Origin: Betaproteobacteria bacterium
GTDB taxonomy: Bacteria; Pseudomonadota; Gammaproteobacteria; Burkholderiales; SG8-41
Length of the DNA stretch: 40,388 nucleotides
Direction: 5' to 3'
Assembly: GCA_028291945.1 (NCBI GenBank)
Contig: JAQGNH010000317.1
Location: 1 to 40,388 of the forward strand
Shown: piece after piece, positions 19,937-26,802 of the stretch
Layout of the letters: each line of letters begins with the position of its first letter
Position numbering within the stretch: the first letter of the stretch is position 1
Made by a program: the position numbers and the translations under genes
The notes under the pieces: generated by a model
What the model saw: only the letters and a program-made list of their open reading frames with translations
The model's database searches: none
What the model was told of the DNA's origin: nothing

Positions 19937-21166
19937 CTAGATGATTTTGTCGTCGCGCAGCGCGGTCACCTGCGCGTCATTCATTCCGAGCCAGTCCTTG
20001 AGCGCTTCCGCGCTATGCTCGCCGAGGAGCGGCGCGGGTTTCACCGGTGGGGGACTGCCGTTGAAGCGCACGGGCCAGCCCGCCATCTTGAAGTCCTTCC
20101 AGGCCGGGTGCTGGATCTTCTGAAGGATCGCGCGCTCCTCGAAATTCGGATCGTTCAGGAGCTCCAGCGTATCGCGCACGGCGCCCGCGGGAACAGCGGC
20201 GCCGATCACGCGCATGCACTCGTACTTGTCGCGCTTGCTCGTGAACTCGGTGATGATCCGGTCTATTTCCGCCGAGTTTTCGACCCGCGCCTCTCGCGTC
20301 TCGAAGCGCGGATCGCCGATCAGGTCCTTGCGCCCGATCGCTTCGAGGAGCTTCGGCCAGTGCTGCGGATTGCCGCGGCTCGTATAGACGTAAACGAAAT
20401 CGTTGGGGCCGCCCGGCGCGCAGGGGTAGATGTCGCAGGGCGGGTTGTTGCCCTCGAGGTTCTTCGCTCCGGCGCGCGGCGCCGGTTTCCCGGTCTTGGT
20501 GGTGAGACAGAACGAATTGCGGATGTAGTGCAGCATCGCATCCTGCATCGCAACCTGCAGATGCACACCTTTACCTGTTTCCTTGCGCTTGATGAGGGCG
20601 GCGAGGATGCTGATACACATCAGCATTCCGGTGCCCGAATCGCCGAGCGTCGCTCCGGGCTTGGCAGGTCGACCCTTGGGCTCGCCGGTAATGCTCATGA
20701 GCCCGCTGCAGGCCTGCGCGATCATATCGAAGGCGAGATTGTGCTCGTACGGGCTCCCTTCGCCGAAGCCCTTCACCTGTCCATAGATGATGCCGGGATT
20801 GATCTCGCTCAGGACGTCGTAGCCCAGACCGAGCCGCTCGATTGCGCCCGGCGCGAAATTCTCCATGAACACGTCGGCCTTCTTCGCGAGATCCTTGACG
20901 ATCTGGAGCCCACGCGCGGATTTCACGTTGACGGTAATCGAGCGCTTGTTGGAGTTGTAGTTCAGGAAATAAGGGTCATCCTTGTGCGGCTTCGTGGAGC
21001 CCGTCCGGCGTCCCGGATCGCCGCCGCTGGGATTCTCGACTTTCACGACGTCGGCACCGAGCCATGCCAGAACCTGTGTACACGAAGTGCCTGCTTCGAA
21101 CTGCGTCAGGTCCAGCACCTTGACGCCCGTGAGCAAACCCGGAGCTACGGCCTTTGTATCCGTCAT
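19937..21166 (-). CDS. family III CoA-transferase (formyl-CoA transferase-like)
   Basis: 409 aa CaiB/BaiF-family enzyme that moves CoA between carboxylic acids. N-terminal GVKVLDLTQFEAG and ADVVKVENPSGGDPGR are family hallmarks; the catalytic Asp is D176 in GATLGDSGTGM, matching Asp169 of Oxalobacter Frc; further on EVAMQD-like VAMQDAMLHYIR is conserved. The Gly-loop of Frc (GGGGQPG) is not preserved as such; the region reads GNNPPCDIYPCAPGG. ATG 21166 follows GGGGGAGA. With the downstream TPP enzyme it forms a likely activate-then-cleave pathway for a small acid such as oxalate or a 2-hydroxy acid. Confidence 0.9.
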   Translation of the reverse strand: MTDTKAVAPGLLTGVKVLDLTQFEAGTSCTQVLAWLGADVVKVENPSGGDPGRRTGSTKPHKDDPYFLNYNSNKRSITVNVKSARGLQIVKDLAKKADVFMENFAPGAIERLGLGYDVLSEINPGIIYGQVKGFGEGSPYEHNLAFDMIAQACSGLMSITGEPKGRPAKPGATLGDSGTGMLMCISILAALIKRKETGKGVHLQVAMQDAMLHYIRNSFCLTTKTGKPAPRAGAKNLEGNNPPCDIYPCAPGGPNDFVYVYTSRGNPQHWPKLLEAIGRKDLIGDPRFETREARVENSAEIDRIITEFTSKRDKYECMRVIGAAVPAGAVRDTLELLNDPNFEERAILQKIQHPAWKDFKMAGWPVRFNGSPPPVKPAPLLGEHSAEALKDWLGMNDAQVTALRDDKII

Positions 21167-21498
21167 TGGTTTCTCCCCCTAGGAAAATAACGCAGTGAAG
21201 TAGAAATGCGGCGCGTTAGGCAATGTTAGCGTATGGCGGCGATTTGATCGATTCGCGATTTTTCGATGGCCGTATCGGTCGGCAAGGCGTGTATAGCGGC
21301 GGCGGCCTGGCGTCGGTTCGCGCCACACCGGAAGCACTCCGCAATTACCTGAAGTTCGAAATAGCGCGCCGGGCCAGAGTGGTCAAAGCGGCGGGGATAA
21401 AGCCGAATCAAACGCGCGCAACGGTGCGGCATGACCGGCTTCCCGACCGCAATCTGGTCCTTCGAATCCGTGGGTTAGCACGCCACGCTCTCGTAGAC
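21167..21498. other. intergenic region upstream of the CoA-transferase
   Basis: 332 bases between two minus-strand genes. No gene is supported. It should hold the CoA-transferase promoter; no confident -35/-10 or sigma-54 box was seen. Confidence 0.3.
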
Positions 21499-22212
21499 CT
21501 ACTCCACGAGAAGAGCTTTCGGAGCGAGAGCACCGCCTGCCGGAACATGCGCGAACGTGCTTGCTCCCAGCCAGTCGCCAAGGCATCTGACCAGTCGCGC
21601 TGGCCCGAGCACCTTCAGCATGCCTTGCGTGCGCGCCTGCGCGAGTGACAGATCTCCCATCCATATACGCGTCATCGTACGAAGGCTCGTGCTGAGCGAA
21701 AGGTCGACTTCGACACCCGGGTCCTCGAAACACAGATCCACTTCACCTTCATCGACAACGAGCCACCATCGCCGCATTCCTTTGGGTGCGTCTGGAAAGT
21801 CGAAGTAAATAACCGCGTGTTGCTGCGGCAGCTTGTCGATGTGCAGGTTGCGGCGCATATCCCACATGAGAAGACTGGCATCGAGATCGTGCGACTCCAG
21901 GCTGCTTCGCGACCAGCGTTGTCCCCAGGTTCCGAGCTGCATGATGAGCGGCTTCAACTCTTCGCCGGCCCGAGTGAGACGGTACTCGTACGAATGAAAG
22001 TCGGGTGAGCGTTCGCGCACGAGAATACCGCCGCCAGCGAGCGTCTTCAGCCGCTGGGACAGCATGGACGGCGACATCAGCGGAACGCCGCGCTTCAGAT
22101 CATTGAAGCGACGACTACCCATGAGCAGCTCGCGGATGATCAGCAAGGTCCAACGTTCAGCGAGCAACTCGAGCGCCTTGGCAACAGGGCAGAACTGTCC
22201 GTATCGCATCAT
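21499..22212 (-). CDS. HxlR-type winged-helix regulator with C-terminal extension
   Basis: 237 aa. Residues about 5-95 are an HxlR/MarR-like winged helix: CPVAKALELLAERWTLLII, the DLKRGVPLMSPSMLSQRLK recognition region, and a wing ending in EYRLTRAGEELKP. The first cysteine (C8) is typical of HxlR proteins and can be redox-active. Residues about 125-225 form a second domain resembling SCP2/sterol-carrier-like modules seen in long HxlR members. ATG 22212 (22209 also possible). Divergent from the FAD oxidase with 142 bases between, and upstream of the CoA-transferase pair, so either may be its target. Confidence 0.88.
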   Translation of the reverse strand: MMRYGQFCPVAKALELLAERWTLLIIRELLMGSRRFNDLKRGVPLMSPSMLSQRLKTLAGGGILVRERSPDFHSYEYRLTRAGEELKPLIMQLGTWGQRWSRSSLESHDLDASLLMWDMRRNLHIDKLPQQHAVIYFDFPDAPKGMRRWWLVVDEGEVDLCFEDPGVEVDLSLSTSLRTMTRIWMGDLSLAQARTQGMLKVLGPARLVRCLGDWLGASTFAHVPAGGALAPKALLVE

Positions 22213-22354
22213 GACGAAACCTCGCTTTTGCGCATGTGAAGTCTAGGCGCGCCCACCCGGTCGATCAACTACGGATTTACTACTTGAGCCGTTGCGCCGC
22301 GCATCTAAACTGAGCACGACATTTTTTTAAACACGACGAAGGAAGGAACTTGAT
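22213..22354. promoter_or_regulatory. divergent promoter region of HxlR regulator and FAD oxidase
   Basis: 142 bases between the two divergent start codons. HxlR genes commonly repress the divergent enzyme gene from such a region. A T-run at 22323-22329 and a GAAGGAAGGA ribosome site for the oxidase are visible; an exact operator cannot be defined. Confidence 0.4.
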
Positions 22355-23743
22355 ATGGTTCGCATAGAAAATGAAGTGGTCACCGAGCTCCGATCGAAGC
22401 TCAGGGGCGAGGTTTTATTGGCACGGGATCCGGGATTCGACGCTGCACGCACGATCTGGAACGCGATGATCGATCGCAAACCGGCCCTGATCGTGCGGTG
22501 CGCGGGCGTGGCGGACGTGATGCGCTCGATTGCTTTCGCGCGCAGTCACGAGCTGGCCGTGTCCGTCCGCGGCGGCGGTCACAACATCGCAGGGAGCGCC
22601 GTCTGCGACGATGGATTGATGATCGATCTCTCCGCGATGAGATCGGTGCGGGTGAATGCGGATACACGCCGCGCGTACGTCGAACCCGGCGCAACACTCG
22701 CGGACTTCGACCATGAGGCTCAGGCTTTCGGGCTCGCGACACCGCTTGGCATCAACTCGACTACCGGCGTGGCGGGGCTCACCCTCGGCGGTGGTTTCGG
22801 CTGGCTTACCCGGAAATACGGTATGTCAATCGACAACCTCGTGTCCGCAGACGTGATCACCGCTGAAGGCAAGCAGGTGCGCGCCAATGCGCGTGAGAAT
22901 GCCGATCTCTTCTGGGCGATTCGCGGCGGCGGCGGAAACTTCGGCATCGTCACCCAGTTCGAATTCCAACTGCATCCAGTGGGGCCCGAGGTGCTGAGCG
23001 GGCTCATCGTGTTCCCGTTCGAACATGCGAAAGCACTGCTCGAGAAATACCGCGCGTTCGTAGGCCAGATCTCCGAGGACCTGAACGTCTGGGTGGTATT
23101 GCGTCAGGCGCCGCCGCTGCCATTCCTTCCTGCGGAGGTTCACGGCAAGAAGGTCGTCGTGTTTCCGTTCATCTACACCGGAGACTATCAGGAGGGACTG
23201 CGAGCGATCGAGCCGCTACGCCGCTTCGGTCAACCGTACGGCGAGCACTTTGGGGCGCAGCCCTACACGGCCTGGCAAAAAGCGTTCGACCCTTTGCTCA
23301 CACCCGGCGCGCGAAATTATTGGAAGTCGCACAACTTTTCCGAGCTCGGCGATGGCGCGATCGACTCGGTCGTCGAGTACGCGGCCAAGCTGCCGAGCTC
23401 CCAATGCGAAATTTTCATTGGGCTTATCGGAGGCCAGCCTAATCGCGTGCCGAAGGACGCCATGGCGTACGCCCATCGAGACACAAAGTTTGTTCTCAAT
23501 GTGCATGGGCGCTGGGACAAGGCCGAAGATGACAAACGGTGCATCGCGTGGGCCCGTGAGTTCTTCAATGCATCGGCTCCGTACGCGACGGGCGGCGTCT
23601 ACGTCAATTTTCTGACACAAGACGAGGTCGACCGCATCCCGGCGGCCTACGGGCCAAACTACGACCGGTTGGTTCAGCTGAAGAGCAAGTACGATCCGAA
23701 GAACGTCTTCCGGCTAAATCAGAATATCAAACCGGTAGCGTAG
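22355..23743 (+). CDS. FAD-linked oxidase of the berberine-bridge type
   Basis: 462 aa. FAD-binding_4 domain at about 40-180 with VRGGGHNIAG, in which H76 is the expected covalent FAD attachment; the loop INSTTGVAGLTLGGGFG carries Ser where two-point-linked members have Cys, so single His linkage is inferred. The C-terminal BBE domain is seen in NFLTQDEVDRI and KYDPKNVFRLNQNI. No Tat or Sec signal, so cytoplasmic. ATG 22355 follows GAAGGAAGGA. Members oxidise sugars, alcohols or aromatic compounds with O2; substrate unknown. Divergent from the HxlR regulator. Confidence 0.93.
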   Translation: MVRIENEVVTELRSKLRGEVLLARDPGFDAARTIWNAMIDRKPALIVRCAGVADVMRSIAFARSHELAVSVRGGGHNIAGSAVCDDGLMIDLSAMRSVRVNADTRRAYVEPGATLADFDHEAQAFGLATPLGINSTTGVAGLTLGGGFGWLTRKYGMSIDNLVSADVITAEGKQVRANARENADLFWAIRGGGGNFGIVTQFEFQLHPVGPEVLSGLIVFPFEHAKALLEKYRAFVGQISEDLNVWVVLRQAPPLPFLPAEVHGKKVVVFPFIYTGDYQEGLRAIEPLRRFGQPYGEHFGAQPYTAWQKAFDPLLTPGARNYWKSHNFSELGDGAIDSVVEYAAKLPSSQCEIFIGLIGGQPNRVPKDAMAYAHRDTKFVLNVHGRWDKAEDDKRCIAWAREFFNASAPYATGGVYVNFLTQDEVDRIPAAYGPNYDRLVQLKSKYDPKNVFRLNQNIKPVA

Positions 23744-23778
23744 TTGAACCCGCGCGCATGTAACTCAACTACACCCGT

Positions 23779-23825
23779 CGGTCAGATCCGATAAGCACGC
23801 TGTAGCGAAAATGCGGATCTGACCG
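23779..23825. repeat. 12-bp inverted repeat, REP-like palindrome
   Basis: CGGTCAGATCCG (23779-23790) and CGGATCTGACCG (23814-23825) are perfect inverted copies across a 23-base loop, followed by a second partial unit CGGATCCGACCCCA. It lies between convergent genes. The GGTCAGATCC / GGGGTCGGATCC wording resembles REP-type intergenic palindromes of Proteobacteria; it may also act as a bidirectional terminator. Confidence 0.6.
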
Positions 23826-23841
23826 GATCCGACCCCATTGC

Positions 23842-24177
23842 TTACATACCGGGTATCGGCATGCACTCCAGCACTTCGATCAAAGCGCCTTGCATCTGAA
23901 GGTGTGGATGACCGTCAAAGATCGGTGCAATGGAATCGAGGGAATCGCCTTGCACTATCGAATAGCCGGTGATCCCGTTTTTGGTATCAGAGATGCCGGC
24001 GGCATTGATGCGTTTAGTCTTACCGAGCGGCGCGCCCAGGTCGACAATGGATTTCTCGTATTTCTTGGCCCACTTCATCCACGCGTCCATACCTGCTTTC
24101 ATTTGCTCGGGCGTCGCTTTCTTCATTTGATCCAGGGCGGATATCGGTGCCAGATACAGTGCGATAAATTTTTTCAT
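23842..24177 (-). CDS. YCII-related small protein
   Basis: 111 aa with the ferredoxin-like YCII pattern: N-terminal strand KKFIALYLAP, helix with EQMKAGMDAWMKWAKKY, IVDLGAPLGKT, then GYSIVQGDSLDSIAPIFDGHPHL and final strand GALIEVLECMPIPGM. Such proteins are small dimers, often beside regulators or enzymes, with mostly unknown reactions. No strong ribosome site precedes ATG 24177. It is on the same strand as the hydrolase upstream (143-base gap). Confidence 0.85.
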   Translation of the reverse strand: MKKFIALYLAPISALDQMKKATPEQMKAGMDAWMKWAKKYEKSIVDLGAPLGKTKRINAAGISDTKNGITGYSIVQGDSLDSIAPIFDGHPHLQMQGALIEVLECMPIPGM

Positions 24178-24320
24178 GAAGATAATCCATCCATTAGAAA
24201 TAAACGTGATCGTTTTTCAGGGCCTTGTCTCTCACTGCAGCGTGTTCATCGGCAGCTCGAGTTCAACAAATGTGGATGTAATAACTCGCAATTAGGCGAT
24301 GCTGCGGCGCCATTGCAGAC

Positions 24321-25088
24321 TTATTGAGGCAGACGCTTCGATCCTTCCGCTTTCTTGAGATTGCGATCCCACAGATCGAAAAGGATCGTCCACGTTTGCT
24401 CGGAAGCCGCCGCCGCGTATACCTGGCGCTCCGGAAAGCAGAATCCATGCTGCGTTCTCTCGAACACTTTGATGTGATGCTTCACGCCGGCTTTTTTCAA
24501 CGCAGCCGTTAGAGTTGGAATGACGTTCTCGGGCACCGACGGATCGGTCTCGGCGAATCCGTAGAACAGCTCGCCCTTGATCTGATCGATGAGCAAATGC
24601 GGCGAGTCGGGTTGGTCAGTCACGATCTTCACGCCGTAAAGCGAGCCTACCGCAGCGAAGCGGTGCGCAAAACGCGCGGCGACGGTCGTCACGAACTGTC
24701 CGCTCATGCAATAGCCGACACAGCCCACCGGGCCCGGTGTCACCTTGTCCTGCGCATCGAGAAACGCGAGCAGGCCGGCCGTGTCGTCCGAGACATCTGC
24801 GTTGGTCAGGCTGGTATAGGCCGCCTTGATCACCGCGGACATCGCATCGCTGCGGCGCGGAGTATCGAAGCGGATCGTGCCGTAGCGGTAATACATGTCC
24901 GGCAGCAGGCAGAAGTAACCGTGTCTCGCGATGCGCCGCGCCATATTGCAAAGCTCTTCGCGAAAACCCGGCGCGTCCATATAGAGGATGATTCCCGGGA
25001 ATGCGCCGGGTGCGTCGGGACAAGCCGCAAACGCGGGCATGCGTCCGTGTTTGGTGGTGACGACGACTTCCTTTTCGAGCAGTGCCAT
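24321..25088 (-). CDS. dienelactone hydrolase family protein
   Basis: 255 aa alpha/beta hydrolase from ATG 25088, preceded by GGAGA; the frame is open to 25163 but without a ribosome site. The Cys-Asp-His triad is C127 (GYCMSG nucleophile elbow), D182 (FAETDPSVP) and H214 (RTQHGFCFP), as in dienelactone hydrolases. N-terminal strand LEKEVVVTTKHGRMPAF is typical. Substrate may be a lactone or ester; ring-cleavage genes are absent nearby, so a chlorocatechol role is not supported. It follows the TctC-type gene by 52 bases, likely one unit. Confidence 0.9.
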   Translation of the reverse strand: MALLEKEVVVTTKHGRMPAFAACPDAPGAFPGIILYMDAPGFREELCNMARRIARHGYFCLLPDMYYRYGTIRFDTPRRSDAMSAVIKAAYTSLTNADVSDDTAGLLAFLDAQDKVTPGPVGCVGYCMSGQFVTTVAARFAHRFAAVGSLYGVKIVTDQPDSPHLLIDQIKGELFYGFAETDPSVPENVIPTLTAALKKAGVKHHIKVFERTQHGFCFPERQVYAAAASEQTWTILFDLWDRNLKKAEGSKRLPQ

Positions 25089-25140
25089 ATCGTTCTCCGG
25101 TTGTTGATGCTGATGTGTATTTGCGATCGGTCTGGCGATC

Positions 25141-26232
25141 CTAGTCCAGTTTGATGCCGGCACTTTTGATCACGTGCGCCCACTGTTCATAATCCCGCCT
25201 GATCAGCGCATCGAGCTCGGCAGGCGATGAAGATGACGCCGTCGACCCCATCCTCGCGAAGCGTTCTTTCAGATCCGGCGTCTGCAGCGCGCGCACCACG
25301 TCGCTGTTGAGCCGCGCGATGATCGTCTTCTGCGTCCTTGCCGGCGCGAGCAAGGCATACCAAACGGAAACATCATAACCGGTGAGTCCGCTTTCGCTGA
25401 TCGTGGGCAGATCTGGAACGAATGCGCTTCTTGCGGCCGTCGTGACCGCGAGTGCCCGCACTTTCCCGCTCTTGAGCTGAGGCGCGGCCGTCAGCATCTC
25501 GGAGAACAGCACATTGACCTGTCCGCCCATGAGACCCGCGAGCGCGGGTGCGGCGCCTTTGTACGGCACGTGCGTCATGCTCACCCCGGCCATGCTCTTG
25601 AAAAGCTCGCCCGCAAGATGCGCCGGAGTGCCGTTGCCTGCGGACGAGAAGTTCGCCTGCGTCGGATTGGATTTGAGCCAGGCGATGAATTCCTTGACGG
25701 ACGCCGCCGGCACCGATGGATGCACGACCAGCACGTACGGATTTGTCGTAACCAGCGAGATCGATGCGTAGTCCCGGAATATGTTGTACGGCAGCGACGC
25801 GTATAGGCTGGGCGCGATGGCGTGCGGACCGTTCGCGGTCATTAACAATGTGTAGCCGTCCGGTGCAGCAGTGGCTGCGAGCGCGTCGCCTATAGTCCCA
25901 CCGGCGCCCGGGCGATTGTCGATGACGATCGACTGTCCGAGCGTCTCTGCCAGCTTCTGCCCCAATGTGCGCGCCGCAACGTCGGTGCCGCCGCTCGGTG
26001 CGAAGCCGACGATAACGCGTATGGGCTTTATCGGATAAGCCTGTCCTGACCCTTCGAGTGCCTGGCTCCGTTCGCCCTGATTCTTCGACTGCGCCCGTTC
26101 GCCCTCAGCCAGTCGAAAGGTGAACGGATCGGCCTCAGCGCGATGGCTTGCCGCAGCGGGCTGAGCGAGCACCGCGAGCGGCCAGCAAAAGCTCAACACC
26201 GCCAGCAGTAGATGCCTGCACTCGAGTGCCAT
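25141..26232 (-). CDS. Bug/TctC-family periplasmic binding protein
   Basis: 363 aa. Start taken as ATG 26232, six bases after AGGAGG; ATG 26235 is adjacent. Signal peptide about 1-24 (LLLAVLSFCWPLAVLAQ). After a linker of about 40 residues, the family core begins with YPIKPIRVIVGFAPSGG and IVIDNRPGAGGTIG, then YNIFRDYASISLV and MTHVPYKGAAPAL. Bug proteins bind small carboxylates or amides, some serving tripartite transporters, most being orphans as here. Oddity: the linker (DPFTFRLAEGERAQSKNQ) is encoded by a REP-like palindromic repeat inserted in frame. Confidence 0.93.
   Translation of the reverse strand: MALECRHLLLAVLSFCWPLAVLAQPAAASHRAEADPFTFRLAEGERAQSKNQGERSQALEGSGQAYPIKPIRVIVGFAPSGGTDVAARTLGQKLAETLGQSIVIDNRPGAGGTIGDALAATAAPDGYTLLMTANGPHAIAPSLYASLPYNIFRDYASISLVTTNPYVLVVHPSVPAASVKEFIAWLKSNPTQANFSSAGNGTPAHLAGELFKSMAGVSMTHVPYKGAAPALAGLMGGQVNVLFSEMLTAAPQLKSGKVRALAVTTAARSAFVPDLPTISESGLTGYDVSVWYALLAPARTQKTIIARLNSDVVRALQTPDLKERFARMGSTASSSSPAELDALIRRDYEQWAHVIKSAGIKLD
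26051..26127. repeat. REP-like palindromic repeat inside the TctC gene
   Basis: The plus strand shows CCGTTCGCCCTGA, TTCGACTG, then CCGTTCGCCCTCAGCCAG and TCGAAAGGTGAACGG, the wording of a widespread extragenic palindrome (GTTCGCCCTGAG...TCGAAGGGTGAAC). Here it lies within coding sequence, length compatible with the frame, and encodes the linker after the signal peptide of the binding protein. Confidence 0.7.
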
Positions 26233-26399
26233 CATCCGCCTCCTCGATTGATCGCATTTGCCGCGTATCCTATCTGCCCCTGCGCACACGGGTCACGTTC
26301 GTATTCCATGACGTTGCCTCGGCGGATGCGAGAATACGAGAGACTATCTCAAAAATCGTTCGAGCTTCGACCGTGTCGCGGCTAGAACGCTCGACCGAA

Positions 26400-26665
26400 A
26401 AGTTTGGAGACCGGTTGAAAACAGATCTCGGCCAGCTGACGTTCTCATCGGGAGGGAGCGGCGGCTCGAGTCATCTCTCGGCAGAACTGTTCGGTTCCAT
26501 GCACAGATCAGGATGATATATGTGCCCTACAAAGGCACCGGCCAGTCGGTGCTGGCGATCGTAACGGGCGAGGTGTCTCTCGGGTTTAACGATGTCATGA
26601 CCAATCTACCGCACATGAAGACTGGGCGCCTCATCAAAGGCGAGTGAAGGCTTTGCTACAGTATG
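26400..26665 (+). pseudogene. decayed internal fragment of a third Bug/TctC binding protein
   Basis: The frame from 26412 gives DLGQLTFSSGGSGGSSHL and SAELFGSM, then stops. Restoring one lost base after ATG near 26499 makes it continue as QIRMIYVPYKGTGQSVL, EVSLGFNDVMTNLPHMKTGR, where a second shift allows VKALL. These match the family pattern (SAGNGTPAHLAGELFKSM, HVPYKG, SGKVRALAV) seen in the neighbouring intact gene. Both ends are missing. It lies on the plus strand between the divergent TctC and PQQ genes. Confidence 0.8.
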
Positions 26666-26710
26666 GGTTGTTGCGAGGCGCGCAGGGCCGAACAATCTCG
26701 GGAATACCTG

Positions 26711-26740
26711 GGATTGCGAAGTCGCGTTGCCTCGCGATGA
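26711..26740. repeat. short palindromic repeat (ATTGCGA...TCGCGATGA)
   Basis: ATTGCGA (26713-26719) and TCGCGAT (26732-26738) pair with one G-T. The wording resembles the dispersed repeat GGATTGC-TTCGTCGC...CTCGCAATGAC frequent between genes in beta-proteobacteria. A related copy is at 33401-33432. Confidence 0.5.
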
Positions 26741-26802
26741 CTGCTTGTTAAGCGCGATGGCGCTGGACGTCTATGGGTTAACTTTCAGGGAGGATAACAA
26801 TC

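Noticed and set aside
19931-21190. Plus-strand open frame of 419 codons opposite the CoA-transferase
   Set aside because: Mirror frame of a strongly supported family III CoA-transferase with catalytic Asp motif and ribosome site; no protein features of its own.
25570-26516. Plus-strand frames opposite and upstream of the first TctC gene
   Set aside because: Those opposite the gene are shadows; only the part after about 26400 has TctC similarity and is reported as a pseudogene.
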